Of a stretch of 64,000 nucleotides of DNA, positions 36,151 to 43,614 are shown one piece after another (within the stretch, counting starts at the first letter, position 1; each line of letters opens with the position of its first letter). Below the pieces are notes generated by a model. The model was not told where the DNA came from. It did not search any database and saw nothing but the letters and a program-made list of their open reading frames with translations. Made by a program: the position numbers and the translations under genes. Origin of the DNA: Yoonia litorea (lineage in GTDB: Bacteria; Pseudomonadota; Alphaproteobacteria; Rhodobacterales; Rhodobacteraceae); contig NZ_FOZM01000001.1 in NCBI RefSeq assembly GCF_900114675.1, positions 248,001-312,000 of the forward strand, read 5' to 3'.

Positions 36151-36950
36151 TCGCCAGACTGAGACTTTTTCAGATGGGCGTTCCACAGATCCGGACGCCT
36201 TTCTTTGGTCAACGCTTCGGACATAGCGCGTCGCCACTCGGCGATCTTGGCGTGATTGCCTGAAAGCAGAACTTCGGGAATATCAAGCCCCTGCCACGAT
36301 GCAGGTTTGGTGTATTGCGGATGTTCCAGCAGGCCCGAAGAGAAGCTTTCTTCGATTGCGCTCTCGGTATTGCCCAACACACCCGGCAGAAGGCGCACCG
36401 TCGCGTCAATCATAGCCTGGGCTGCAATCTCGCCACCGGTCATCACGAAATCGCCCAATGAGACTTCCTCGATCCCGAAATGTTGCAGCACACGTTCGTC
36501 GACACCTTCAAACCGACCGCAGAGCATCGTGACGCCGTTCATACGCGCCCATTGCCGCGCCATCGTCTGATCGAAGCGCCGACCGCGTGGCGAGAGATAG
36601 ACAAGCGGCGCGATGCCTTTTGTCCCGGCACGCGCCTCGGCAATCGCTGCTGCCAGAACGTCAGCACGGAGCACCATGCCGGCTCCGCCGCCTGCCGGTG
36701 TGTCATCGACATTGCGATGTTTGCCAATGCCGTGGCGGCGCAGGTCATATGTCTGCAACTGCCAAAGCCCGTCATGCAAAGCTTTCCCGGTCAGGCTATG
36801 ACCCAGCACACCCGGGAAGGCGTCAGGAAAGAGTGTGATGATCTGCGCAGTCCATGTCCCGGCCAGATCCGGTGCATCTGTCATCAACTCACGCGGCTGC
36901 AATGTTGGACGGACGGAAATCCGTCCGGCTGAGCGTGGTGTCTTGCTCAA
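36147..36950 (-). CDS. trmD: tRNA (guanosine(37)-N1)-methyltransferase TrmD
   Basis: SPOUT-class enzyme of 267 residues that methylates G37 next to the anticodon and prevents frameshifting. The trefoil-knot region and SAM site show in GMVLRADVLAAAI, YLSPRGRRFDQ, MLCGRFEGVDERV, IEEVSLGDFVMTGGE and LLPGVLGN. About 35 residues precede the core ITLFPDAFPGVLG; such an N-terminal extension with RELM is usual in Rhodobacteraceae, so the ATG at 36950 is kept. It overlaps rimM by ATGA. Confidence 0.97.
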   Translation of the reverse strand: MSKTPRSAGRISVRPTLQPRELMTDAPDLAGTWTAQIITLFPDAFPGVLGHSLTGKALHDGLWQLQTYDLRRHGIGKHRNVDDTPAGGGAGMVLRADVLAAAIAEARAGTKGIAPLVYLSPRGRRFDQTMARQWARMNGVTMLCGRFEGVDERVLQHFGIEEVSLGDFVMTGGEIAAQAMIDATVRLLPGVLGNTESAIEESFSSGLLEHPQYTKPASWQGLDIPEVLLSGNHAKIAEWRRAMSEALTKERRPDLWNAHLKKSQSGD

Positions 36951-37450
36951 AACAGACCCTCCGGCGGATCGGCAACGATCCGGCCCGCAGTGAGGTCAAC
37001 AGTCGGGACGACTGCTTGAGTGAAAGGGAGCAAAACAGTTTCGGACGTGCCTGCAACACTGAGTTCGAGCAGGTCGCCTGCGCCATGGTCCATCACATTC
37101 TTCACCGTGCCAAGCGTTGCCCCGCCGGTATCGACAACAGTGAGGCCGATCAGGTCGGTGTAGTAAAACTCGTCTTCCTCAGTTGCAGGCATGACGGCGC
37201 GCGCCGCATAAAGGGGCGTATTGCGCAGCGCGTCCGCCTCTTCTTTTGTTGTGATCCCGTCAATGCGGGCAGTGAGCCCGTTCTTGGTCTGGCCGGTCAG
37301 AACGATCTGTGCAAAGCTTCGCCCGTCTTCGGTCGTCAGAGGCGCATAATCTGCAATCGCAGCGGGATCAGCGCAATAGGACTTCAGGCGTACCTCGCCA
37401 TGAACGCCAAATGCGCCGCCGATGGCGCCAACGATGACTCGATCCATCAT
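36947..37450 (-). CDS. rimM: ribosome maturation factor RimM
   Basis: Assembly factor of 167 residues that binds S19 in the 30S head during maturation. It begins with the conserved VIVGAIGGAFGVHGEVRLKS and has the PRC-barrel segment FYYTDLIGLTVVDTGGATLG with the C-terminal LLPFTQAVVPTVDLTAGRIV. Two consecutive ATG codons (37450, 37447) could start translation. The first overlaps the stop of the small ORF upstream by ATGA, and the rimM stop overlaps trmD in the same way, so three genes are coupled. Confidence 0.96.
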   Translation of the reverse strand: MMDRVIVGAIGGAFGVHGEVRLKSYCADPAAIADYAPLTTEDGRSFAQIVLTGQTKNGLTARIDGITTKEEADALRNTPLYAARAVMPATEEDEFYYTDLIGLTVVDTGGATLGTVKNVMDHGAGDLLELSVAGTSETVLLPFTQAVVPTVDLTAGRIVADPPEGLF

Positions 37451-37596
37451 TCGTTCAATTCTCGTCCAACGCAGATATCTTCAATCCAAAGGCCGCCACC
37501 GCTTTCGCAGATTTGATGGCGGCCTTCGCGTTCGTAGAGCATTCCTGCGATAAAGGCGATCATCACCAGAATTATCGTGCGCAATAAGCGGAACAT
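37447..37596 (-). CDS. 49-residue small membrane-anchored protein between rpsP and rimM
   Basis: Short open frame starting ATG at 37596, beginning MFRLLRTIILVMIAFIAGML, and ending GLWIEDICVGRELNE. One N-terminal hydrophobic helix (residues 4-20) after a basic residue is followed by a charged segment with two cysteines (QICESGG and DICVG), which could form a disulfide in the periplasm. The stop overlaps the rimM start by ATGA, which is strong evidence of a real, coupled gene. I recall similar small unnamed proteins at this position in other Rhodobacteraceae, but no function is known. The ribosome site is weak (TGAG). Confidence 0.72.
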   Translation of the reverse strand: MFRLLRTIILVMIAFIAGMLYEREGRHQICESGGGLWIEDICVGRELNE

Positions 37597-37618
37597 GGAT
37601 GCTCAGTCATCTACCGAA

Positions 37619-37645
37619 TTGCCCCGCAAACACGCCGCGGGGCAA
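37619..37645 (-). other. strong hairpin at the 3' end of rpsP
   Basis: Perfect 9-base stem TTGCCCCGC / GCGGGGCAA with a 9-base loop, placed 12 bases after the rpsP stop. There is no T run after it in the minus direction, so it may act as an RNA stabiliser or attenuator within the operon rather than as a full terminator. Confidence 0.6.
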
Positions 37646-37656
37646 CACGAAATGGA

Positions 37657-38046
37657 TTATTCTTCTGCAGCAGCCTCTTCGGCTGGGGCGTTAGCCGCTT
37701 CTTCTGCAGCTTTTGCCTTTTCAGCCTTCTCTTCAGCGCGTGCCTGAGCAGCCTTACCAGGTGTGCCCTTCTTTGGGTTGCTGCGCTCTTTCTTGGGCAG
37801 CACGTCAGCGGCTTCCAGCATACGGGAAACGCGGTCGGTTGGCTGTGCGCCTTCACCCAGCCAGTGCTTGACGCGCTCGATGTCCATTTTCACGCGGTCT
37901 TCGCTGTCTTTTGGCAGCATCGGGTTGTATGTGCCCAGCTTTTCGATGAAGCGGCCATCACGTGGCATGCGGCTGTCAGCAGCAACAATTGCGTAGAATG
38001 GACGTTTCTTTGAGCCGCCACGGGCCAAACGGATTTTCATAGCCAT
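37657..38046 (-). CDS. rpsP: 30S ribosomal protein S16
   Basis: Ribosomal protein of 129 residues needed for 30S assembly. The core is unmistakable: [40 protein letters not shown] and [19 protein letters not shown]. After residue 85 is a lysine-rich stretch and an Ala/Glu-rich acidic tail of about 35 residues, a common extension in Rhodobacteraceae. The start could also be the third codon (ATG). It leads the rpsP, small ORF, rimM, trmD series. Confidence 0.98.
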   Translation of the reverse strand: MAMKIRLARGGSKKRPFYAIVAADSRMPRDGRFIEKLGTYNPMLPKDSEDRVKMDIERVKHWLGEGAQPTDRVSRMLEAADVLPKKERSNPKKGTPGKAAQARAEEKAEKAKAAEEAANAPAEEAAAEE

Positions 38047-38085
38047 CAGATTTTCTCCTTAGAAGATGGTCGTGAGGGTCGCCCC

Positions 38086-38382
38086 TCAGGATTGGTGTTG
38101 TTTGTGGTGTTGGATGACTTCCTGAATGATGAAGTTCAGGAATTTCTTGGCGAATTCCGGGTCGAGATTGGCCCGTTCCGCAAGGTCGGTGAGACGCGCG
38201 ATCTGTTTTTCTTCGCGCGCGGGGTCGGATGGGGGCAGGTCGTGTTCAGCTTTCAGCTTGCCCACGGCCTGTGTGTGCTTGAAGCGTTCGCCCAGTGTGT
38301 AGACGAGGATGGCATCAAGGCGATCGATGCTTTCGCGGTGCTCGCGCAGGATTTCGGCTGCGCGGGTGGTGGTGTCAGTCAT
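38086..38382 (-). CDS. chorismate mutase (AroQ type)
   Basis: Monofunctional chorismate mutase of 98 residues that makes prephenate for phenylalanine and tyrosine. The all-helical AroQ fold shows as LREHRESIDRLDAILVYTLGERFKHTQAVGKLKAEHDLPPSD in pieces: RESIDRLDAILVYTLGERF (helix 1, with the catalytic Arg) and VGKLKAEHDLPPSDPAREEK. AAAGGAG stands 8 bases before the ATG at 38382, inside the end of the acetyltransferase gene, so the much longer upstream frame is rejected. It lies 39 bases before rpsP on the same strand. Confidence 0.93.
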   Translation of the reverse strand: MTDTTTRAAEILREHRESIDRLDAILVYTLGERFKHTQAVGKLKAEHDLPPSDPAREEKQIARLTDLAERANLDPEFAKKFLNFIIQEVIQHHKQHQS

Positions 38383-38884
38383 GGGACACTCCTTTGCGGT
38401 AATGGCGGTAGACCAGCGCGTTAAACCCGTCAGGTCCGTTCGCGTCGGGATCGCGGGTGCCGCCCAGTGCTTCTGCCACGCGGATCGAGGCAGTATTGGC
38501 AGCGCTGATGTAACTGACGATGCTTGGCAGGTTAGTTGTCGCAAAACTGTGGTCCAGCATGGCGCGACCAGCCTCCTGGGCGATACCTTTCCCGGTGAAG
38601 TCATCAAAAACGAACCAGCCGCATTCGGGTTCGGGGAAATGTGGCGGGTGGACAAGGCCAACGCCGCCGGCGAATTGGCCTTCATATTCCACGCCAAGGG
38701 TGCCGAAACCGTAGAGCGCCCAGGACGCGATGTCGTTGGTAAACCATGCCCACGCTTTCTCAGCGTCGATCGGACCACCCATATGCGTTACCTGATCGCT
38801 GGCGAAGAAAGCGGCGTAGGCGTCAAAATCGCGACGCTGGTATGGGCGCAACTTAAGGCGCTGGGTCTGCAAAGTAGGGATCAT
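38375..38884 (-). CDS. GNAT family N-acetyltransferase (copy 1)
   Basis: Acetyltransferase of 169 residues in the RimJ/RimL-like group (Acetyltransf_3). It begins TLQTQRLKLRPYQRRDFDAY; the acetyl-CoA site is in FDDFTGKGIAQEAGRAML, where the usual GxG/A loop is GKGIA; and the C-terminus has SYISAANTASIRVAEALGG. The substrate, probably an amino group of a protein or small molecule, is not known. It overlaps chorismate mutase by 8 bases and the second acetyltransferase by 4, so all three are coupled behind ffh. Confidence 0.88.
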   Translation of the reverse strand: MIPTLQTQRLKLRPYQRRDFDAYAAFFASDQVTHMGGPIDAEKAWAWFTNDIASWALYGFGTLGVEYEGQFAGGVGLVHPPHFPEPECGWFVFDDFTGKGIAQEAGRAMLDHSFATTNLPSIVSYISAANTASIRVAEALGGTRDPDANGPDGFNALVYRHYRKGVSHD

Positions 38885-39429
38885 GCGATGGCCCCCGCTG
38901 CTTGAGAGACGGCTCGTGGGTCATTGTGCGACAGGTGCCGGAAGACGATGACATCTTCGTCGTCCACAACGTCGCGCCGTTCCTCCGTCGCGCCGAGGCG
39001 CGTGGCCAGGGCAAGCGAACGGGTATTGGCCGGCGAGATGAGCGAAATCAGTGGCTCAAGCCCGAGTGTCTGGCCAGCCCATTCGCGAATGGCACATGCC
39101 GCTTCGAAAGCATAGGATTTGCCTTCGAAGCCGTCGAACATATGCCAGGCAAGTTCCGGCTGTGGCCATTCGATGTGGTTGATGATGCCCACGCGGCCAG
39201 CAGCGACCCCGCTGCGACTATCAACCACCGTGAAGAAGCCGTAGCCATGCCAGCTCCAGTGACCGATCCCTGCCAGAAAGCCGCGCCAAGCATCGCGCTC
39301 GGTGCCTTTGCCGCCGACCGTGGCCATACGCTCGGACTGCGTCACCCATGCCATAAACGCTGGAAGGTCGCTCTTGGCTGGGCCGCGCAGGATCAGGCGG
39401 GCTGTGGTGAGGGTCGGGGCGGGGGTCAT
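38881..39429 (-). CDS. GNAT family N-acetyltransferase (copy 2)
   Basis: Acetyltransferase of 182 residues with the same architecture as its downstream neighbour: TLTTARLILRGPAKSDLPAF at the N-terminus, MFDGFEGKSYAFEAACAIRE at the coenzyme-A loop and SLISPANTRSLALATRLGA near the C-terminus. The loop reads GKSYA rather than GKGIA. The pair looks like an old tandem duplication. The start at 39429 is chosen by homology; I see no strong ribosome site, and an open frame continues toward ffh. Its stop overlaps the next start by ATGA. Confidence 0.87.
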   Translation of the reverse strand: MTPAPTLTTARLILRGPAKSDLPAFMAWVTQSERMATVGGKGTERDAWRGFLAGIGHWSWHGYGFFTVVDSRSGVAAGRVGIINHIEWPQPELAWHMFDGFEGKSYAFEAACAIREWAGQTLGLEPLISLISPANTRSLALATRLGATEERRDVVDDEDVIVFRHLSHNDPRAVSQAAGAIA

Positions 39430-39463
39430 GCTGTCTGGTCTGGTGTTTTGCTTGGTTGAACTG

Positions 39464-39503
39464 CCGGAGCCTCCGGCGGGAGTTTCTTGGCCAAAATGAA
39501 GGG
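39464..39503. repeat. roseobacter-type intergenic repeat between ffh and the acetyltransferases
   Basis: Contains the palindrome CCGGAG-C-CTCCGG followed on the plus strand by CGGGAGTTTCTTGGCCAA. I recognise close variants of this GCCTCCGGCGGGAGT-TTGG-type sequence as a frequent intergenic element in roseobacter genomes; that is from memory, not from a search. On the minus strand it follows the ffh stop and could form the 3' end of its mRNA. Confidence 0.5.
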
Positions 39504-39505
39504 GC

Positions 39506-40999
39506 CTACTTCTTCTTGCCAAAGCCAGAGAGGCCGGGGGGCAATTGCATTCCGCCACCGCCAAGGCCCGGAAGGCCGCCAGGAGGCATCTTGCCTTGCA
39601 ATGCCTTTGCGGCTTCGGCCATGGCTTGCGGGTCGTTCATGTCAGGCATGCCGCCGCCCTTGCCGAACATGCCTTTCATGGCCTGTTTCAGCATGCCGCC
39701 CTTGCCCATCTTCTTCATCATGTCGGCCATCTGGCGCTGCTGCTTGAGAAGTTTGTTCAGTTCAGAGACTTCGAGACCGGCACCTTTGGCGATGCGCTTC
39801 TTGCGGCTGGCGGCGAGGATATCGGGGTTTGCGCGCTCTTTCTTGGTCATCGAGTTGATCAGCGCGATCTGACGCTTGAGGATACCGTCATCCATGCCCG
39901 CCGCAGCCATCTGTTTCGACATCTTGGCTGCACCGGGCATCATGCCCATCATGCCTTCCATGCCGCCCATCTTGATCATCTGCTCAAGCTGCATCTTGAG
40001 GTCGTTCATGTTGAAGCGGCCCTTCTGGAAGCGCTTCATCATCTTTTCGGCCTGTTCGGCCTCGATGGTTTCCTGTGCCTTTTCGACCAGCGCAACAATG
40101 TCGCCCATGCCGAGGATGCGGCCAGCGATGCGGGACGGCTCGAAGGTTTCGATGGCGTCCATCTTTTCGCCAAGACCCACAAAGCGGATCGGCTTGCCGG
40201 TGATTGCGCGCATCGACAGCGCTGCACCACCGCGTCCGTCACCGTCCATGCGGGTCAGGACCACGCCTGTGACACCGATCTTGTCGTCGAACTCCTGCGC
40301 GACGTTGACAGCATCCTGACCGGTCAGGCCGTCCACAACGAGCAGTGTTTCGCGTGGGTTGGCGACATCACGGACGGCGGCGGCCTGTGCGATCAATTCC
40401 TGATCGATATGCAGCCGGCCCGCGGTGTCGAGCATATAGACATCGTAGCCGCCAAGGCTGGCTTGGGTCTTTGCGCGTTTGGCGATCGCAACAGGATCTT
40501 CGCCTTTGACGATAGGCAGGGTATCCACACCGATCTGCCCACCGAGGATGGCAAGCTGCTCCATCGCCGCAGGCCGGTTGGTGTCGAGCGAGGCCATGAG
40601 GACGCGCTTGCCTTCTTTTTCCTTCAGGCGTTTGGCAAGCTTGGCCGTGGTCGTGGTCTTACCTGAGCCCTGCAAGCCGACCATCAAAATCGGCGCAGGC
40701 GGATTGTCGATCTTCAGCGCGCCCGGATCATCGTCGCCTGTCAGGACGTGCTGCAATTCGTCATGCACGATCTTGACGACCTGCTGGCCGGGCGTAATCG
40801 ACTTGGTGACGGCCTGACCGGTCGCTTTTTCCTGCACCGCTTTGACAAAGTCGCGGGCGACAGGCAGTGAGACGTCGGCTTCAAGCAATGCCACGCGGAC
40901 TTCCCGCAGGGCTGTTTTGACGTCATCCTCAGTGAGCGCACCTTGCTTGGTGAGCTTGTCGAACACACCGGACAGGCGTTCAGAGAGATTTTCAAACAT
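39506..40999 (-). CDS. ffh: signal recognition particle protein Ffh
   Basis: SRP54 GTPase of 497 residues that binds 4.5S RNA and signal sequences and hands ribosomes to FtsY. The N domain (LSERLSGVFDKLTKQGALTE) precedes the G domain with GLQGSGKTTTTAKLAKRL near residue 105, DTAGRLHIDQEL, TRMDGDGRGGAALSM, and the M domain begins with MGDIVALVEKAQE and is rich in methionine (KMGGMEGMMGMMPG). The C-terminus is a Gly/Met-rich tail. It heads a minus-strand series leading to the acetyltransferases. The 4.5S RNA gene itself is not in this window. Confidence 0.98.
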   Translation of the reverse strand: MFENLSERLSGVFDKLTKQGALTEDDVKTALREVRVALLEADVSLPVARDFVKAVQEKATGQAVTKSITPGQQVVKIVHDELQHVLTGDDDPGALKIDNPPAPILMVGLQGSGKTTTTAKLAKRLKEKEGKRVLMASLDTNRPAAMEQLAILGGQIGVDTLPIVKGEDPVAIAKRAKTQASLGGYDVYMLDTAGRLHIDQELIAQAAAVRDVANPRETLLVVDGLTGQDAVNVAQEFDDKIGVTGVVLTRMDGDGRGGAALSMRAITGKPIRFVGLGEKMDAIETFEPSRIAGRILGMGDIVALVEKAQETIEAEQAEKMMKRFQKGRFNMNDLKMQLEQMIKMGGMEGMMGMMPGAAKMSKQMAAAGMDDGILKRQIALINSMTKKERANPDILAASRKKRIAKGAGLEVSELNKLLKQQRQMADMMKKMGKGGMLKQAMKGMFGKGGGMPDMNDPQAMAEAAKALQGKMPPGGLPGLGGGGMQLPPGLSGFGKKK

Positions 41000-41066
41000 C
41001 GGCCAAGGCCCTTTTCGTCATTTCGGTTGCTCTGCTCCATATAGGAAGCCAAGCAATAAAGCAGTA

Positions 41067-41163
41067 GCGCCCCCGTGGGCGCAACGCGCTGACGGAGGGC
41101 GATCCCTTGTAAAACAGGGACCGGAAAGCTGAAGCTATCCGGGTTTTGAGGGGCGTTTACGCC
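41067..41163. other. chain of four short hairpins upstream of ffh
   Basis: Within about 97 bases: GCGCCC-CCGT-GGGCGC (41067-41082, perfect 6-base stem), TCCCTTGT-AAA-ACAGGGA (41103-41120), CCGGA..TCCGG with an inner GCT/AGC (41121-41142), then GGCG-TTTA-CGCC (41152-41163). The third is followed on the plus strand by GTTTT. It lies between the stop of the second doxX gene and ffh. It could be a structured leader or small RNA; nothing in it matches 4.5S RNA. Confidence 0.45.
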
Positions 41164-41185
41164 GCGCGTGTTCCTGAGTCAATAT

Positions 41186-41551
41186 CTATTGGCCGGATGG
41201 AAGTCTTCGCGTGATGTCCTTGCGGTAGGCGACCGCAATAGTTGCGCTGCCAGCCATCAGGACCAGCATATGCCAATAGGGGGGACCCACCCAAAGCAGA
41301 AGCGCCGTCAGCCCGATGCACATCGTCACGAAGAGGAGCGCGCCACCTATGCCGCGCCAGCCCCGCACCCACAGTAGCGCCGCGCCAATCAATTCGACCG
41401 ATCCGGTGATAAATCGTGGAAACTGACCGAAACCGATGGCTTCGTAGATGGCAACGTCGCGCGGATCGCTGCCTAACTTACGCAGGCCATAGTAGATGAA
41501 GGCGATGGTCAACGCGAGGCGCAAGGCCAGAAGTGCATAAGATCGTGTCAT
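41186..41551 (-). CDS. DoxX family membrane protein (copy 2)
   Basis: Inner-membrane protein of 121 residues with four hydrophobic helices (LLALRLALTIAFIYYGLRK first; LLFVTMCIGLTALLLWVG third). The central YEAIGFGQFPRFITGSVELI aligns with the same region of DoxX copy 1, so these are paralogues. Function unknown. ATG 41551 is preferred because the frame upstream of it adds a poorly conserved 8 residues. It is co-directional with azoR, 40 bases downstream of the azoR stop, and with ffh. Confidence 0.83.
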   Translation of the reverse strand: MTRSYALLALRLALTIAFIYYGLRKLGSDPRDVAIYEAIGFGQFPRFITGSVELIGAALLWVRGWRGIGGALLFVTMCIGLTALLLWVGPPYWHMLVLMAGSATIAVAYRKDITRRLPSGQ

Positions 41552-41591
41552 GGCGCACCAGATAGGGCGCGCCATGAAAAGTCACGGCTTG

Positions 41592-42134
41592 TCACGCCGC
41601 CTGGGCAGCAATCACGTCTTTGGCGGCATAGACGGATACGTCCTTGATGCCGATGAAGCTCAGGACCTGACGCAAGTGTGGTGTGGCGAAATCAGAAGCG
41701 CTGTCGATTTGTGTGCCGCCGGACGCCACCGCGACAATGGCGCGTTTGCCTTCCAGCAACCCAACCGGTCCGCCTTCGGTATACGCAAAAGTCACCTTGG
41801 GACGCGCAATGAGGTCAATGTAGGCCTTGAGCGCCGCAGGCATCCCGAAATTGTAGACAGGCATGCCGATGACAACCATGTCGGCGGCCTTGAGTTCGGC
41901 AATCAATGCGTCGGACAGGGAGAGTGTGGCGTGATCGGCGTCACTGCGGTCTTTGACGGGCACCAGACGCGCTTTGATCCATGCCTCGTCAATTTGCGGC
42001 AACGGATCAGCGGCGAGATCGCGCGTGATCAGTGTTTCGGGAGCGAGTTCGGCGACCAGTTGGTCTGTTGCAGCGCGCGTGGCGGATCCGGCAGATGAGC
42101 CGGAGGCGTTAATCAGTAGAACAGTTCCAGCCAT
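41592..42134 (-). CDS. azoR: FMN-dependent NADH-azoreductase / NAD(P)H oxidoreductase
   Basis: Flavodoxin-fold reductase of 180 residues. It starts VLLINASGSSAGSATRAATD (phosphate loop for FMN), contains ADMVVIGMPVYNFGMPAALK and RPKVTFAYTEGGPVGLLEGK, both hallmark segments of AzoR. Such enzymes reduce quinones and azo dyes by two electrons, probably protecting against electrophiles. AAGGAG precedes the ATG at 42134; a longer frame extends into the LysR gene and is rejected. It is divergent from a LysR regulator, which likely controls it. Confidence 0.9.
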   Translation of the reverse strand: MAGTVLLINASGSSAGSATRAATDQLVAELAPETLITRDLAADPLPQIDEAWIKARLVPVKDRSDADHATLSLSDALIAELKAADMVVIGMPVYNFGMPAALKAYIDLIARPKVTFAYTEGGPVGLLEGKRAIVAVASGGTQIDSASDFATPHLRQVLSFIGIKDVSVYAAKDVIAAQAA

Positions 42135-42239
42135 TGGGGGCTCCTTAAAATCTGTTGATGCAATCAATCTACTTCTTGCGCTTGCGAACAAAATATCCGA
42201 TTTTTCACACCTCATGTTTGCAGATGCACAGGTTGACCT

Positions 42240-43118
42240 ATGGATAATTGGGATGAAATCAGGACCGCGTATCAGGTTGCGCGCAACGGGACTGTCAGTG
42301 GCGCAGCCGAAGCCTTGGGTGTCCATCACGCGACAGTCATCCGCCATATAGATGCGTTGGAGCAGCGTCTTGGCGTGAAGCTGTTTCAGCGGCATGCGCG
42401 TGGCTATACGGCCACTGAGGCGGGGCAGGATCTTTTGCAAGTCGCCAAAGCGACTGATGATCAGTTCACGCAGCTTGCGGGCCGGATCAAAGGACAGGGT
42501 GAGGGTGTCTCTGGTGACCTTGTGATTACCAGCCTGAGCATCGTCTCCAATTTTGTCACGCCCATACTGGTCGACTTTCAGGCCGCGCATCCCGATGTGC
42601 GCATCCGCTACCGCACAGGCGCAAGGCTGTTTCGGCTTGAGTATGGCGAGGCGCATGTCGCCATCCGGGCCGGGAGCATTCCGCAGGAGCCCGACAACGT
42701 GGTGCAGCCGCTCATTCAGCAGAGCATGGCGCTTGTCGCATCAGATCGTTACGTGGCGCGGCATGGATTGCCAGCTGATGAAGAAGATCTCAAGAACCAC
42801 TACTTCGTCACCAATGATGATGAGCATAGCAGGGCACCGTTCACGCGATGGCTGGCCGGTATCGTGCCTGATGAACGGTTCAGCTATCGCGCAACTGACC
42901 ACCGCAACATGGAAGACGCGATCCGTGCCGGTGCCGGGATCGGTTTCGTGACGGCGCAAACTGCAGCAGAAGACGATACGCTGACAGAGGTTGCCGAACG
43001 GCGCGCTGTCTGGGAAGCGCCACTATGGCTCGTCACCCACGTCGATCTTCACCGGACAGCGAAGGTGCAGACATTCCTGAAGTTCTTTAAAGAACGGATC
43101 AAGGAGCTTGCGTGCTAG
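42240..43118 (+). CDS. LysR family transcriptional regulator (divergent from azoR)
   Basis: Regulator of 292 residues. The helix-turn-helix is WDEIRTAYQVARNGTVSGAA then LGVHHATVIRHIDALEQRLG. The effector domain contains LVITSLSIVSNFVTPILVDF. It is divergent from azoR over 105 bases, so control of azoR in response to a quinone or electrophile is plausible. Its 3' end overlaps the convergent arsR-type gene by 20 bases. Confidence 0.92.
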   Translation: MDNWDEIRTAYQVARNGTVSGAAEALGVHHATVIRHIDALEQRLGVKLFQRHARGYTATEAGQDLLQVAKATDDQFTQLAGRIKGQGEGVSGDLVITSLSIVSNFVTPILVDFQAAHPDVRIRYRTGARLFRLEYGEAHVAIRAGSIPQEPDNVVQPLIQQSMALVASDRYVARHGLPADEEDLKNHYFVTNDDEHSRAPFTRWLAGIVPDERFSYRATDHRNMEDAIRAGAGIGFVTAQTAAEDDTLTEVAERRAVWEAPLWLVTHVDLHRTAKVQTFLKFFKERIKELAC

Positions 43119-43437
43119 GACCAAGCTCCTTTGACAGGAAGTTCTCGAAAGCATCGAGATCGATTGCATCCATTTGTCCGAAGCCCTGCATCCAGACGGA
43201 GGCCTCGCGAAGTGCGTCAGGTTCGAGCTTGCACCATTTGACACGACCGCGCTTCTCCTGACTTATCAGGCCCGCAGCGGTCAGAACGCCGAGATGTTTT
43301 GAGATCGCAGCAAGTGATACGTCGAATGGTTCGGCAACATCCGTGACCGCCATATCGTCTTCCAACAACATGGCGAGGATGGTGCGGCGCGTCGGATCGG
43401 CGAGGGCCGAAAAAACCTGATCGAGTGTCGGTGTCAT
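43099..43437 (-). CDS. ArsR/SmtB-type winged-helix repressor
   Basis: Small repressor of 112 residues. It reads QVFSALADPTRRTILAMLLE, then VTDVAEPFDVSLAAISKHLG as the recognition helix-turn-helix, and KRGRVKWCKLEPDAL for the wing. The metal-binding ELCVCDL motif of ArsR/SmtB is not present, so it belongs to the non-metal branch often paired with SRPBCC/AHSA1 genes; no such partner is adjacent here. A perfect 7-base inverted repeat lies 31 bases before the start and is very likely its own operator. Confidence 0.9.
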   Translation of the reverse strand: MTPTLDQVFSALADPTRRTILAMLLEDDMAVTDVAEPFDVSLAAISKHLGVLTAAGLISQEKRGRVKWCKLEPDALREASVWMQGFGQMDAIDLDAFENFLSKELGPSTQAP

Positions 43438-43467
43438 ATGCCGATTAAGCTGTGTTGGGGAAAAACG

Positions 43468-43483
43468 TCAACCAAATGGTTGA
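43468..43483. promoter_or_regulatory. palindromic operator for the ArsR-type repressor
   Basis: TCAACCA-AA-TGGTTGA, a perfect inverted repeat of 7+7 bases, located 31 bases upstream of the arsR-type start codon. The form (CAACCA..TGGTTG) resembles known operators of the non-metal ArsR branch. Autoregulation is inferred. Confidence 0.75.
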
Positions 43484-43585
43484 ATGTCCGAATTTGCAAT
43501 GTGGTTGCTTGAATGAGTATTTTGCGGATCGTAAATCCAGAAAAAAATATGAAATACCAGATATTTACGCCGATCTCGTGGGCGC

Positions 43586-43614
43586 TTGACTCTATCAGGG
43601 CGTCAACCTAAACC
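43586..43614 (+). promoter_or_regulatory. candidate sigma-70 promoter of the F0 ATP synthase operon
   Basis: TTGACT at 43586-43591 and TAAACC at 43609-43614 with a 17-base spacer, 30 bases upstream of the atpI ATG. The -35 matches the consensus in 5 of 6 positions; the -10 is weaker (3 of 6), as is common in GC-rich alphaproteobacteria. Confidence 0.5.

Noticed and set aside
39545..40666. 373-codon plus-strand open frame
   Set aside because: Antisense to ffh; His/Leu-rich composition typical of a reversed GC-rich gene.
41000..41185. 4.5S (SRP) RNA gene next to ffh
   Set aside because: The region has hairpins but lacks the conserved GGUCCGGAAGGAAGCAGCC-like apical loop.
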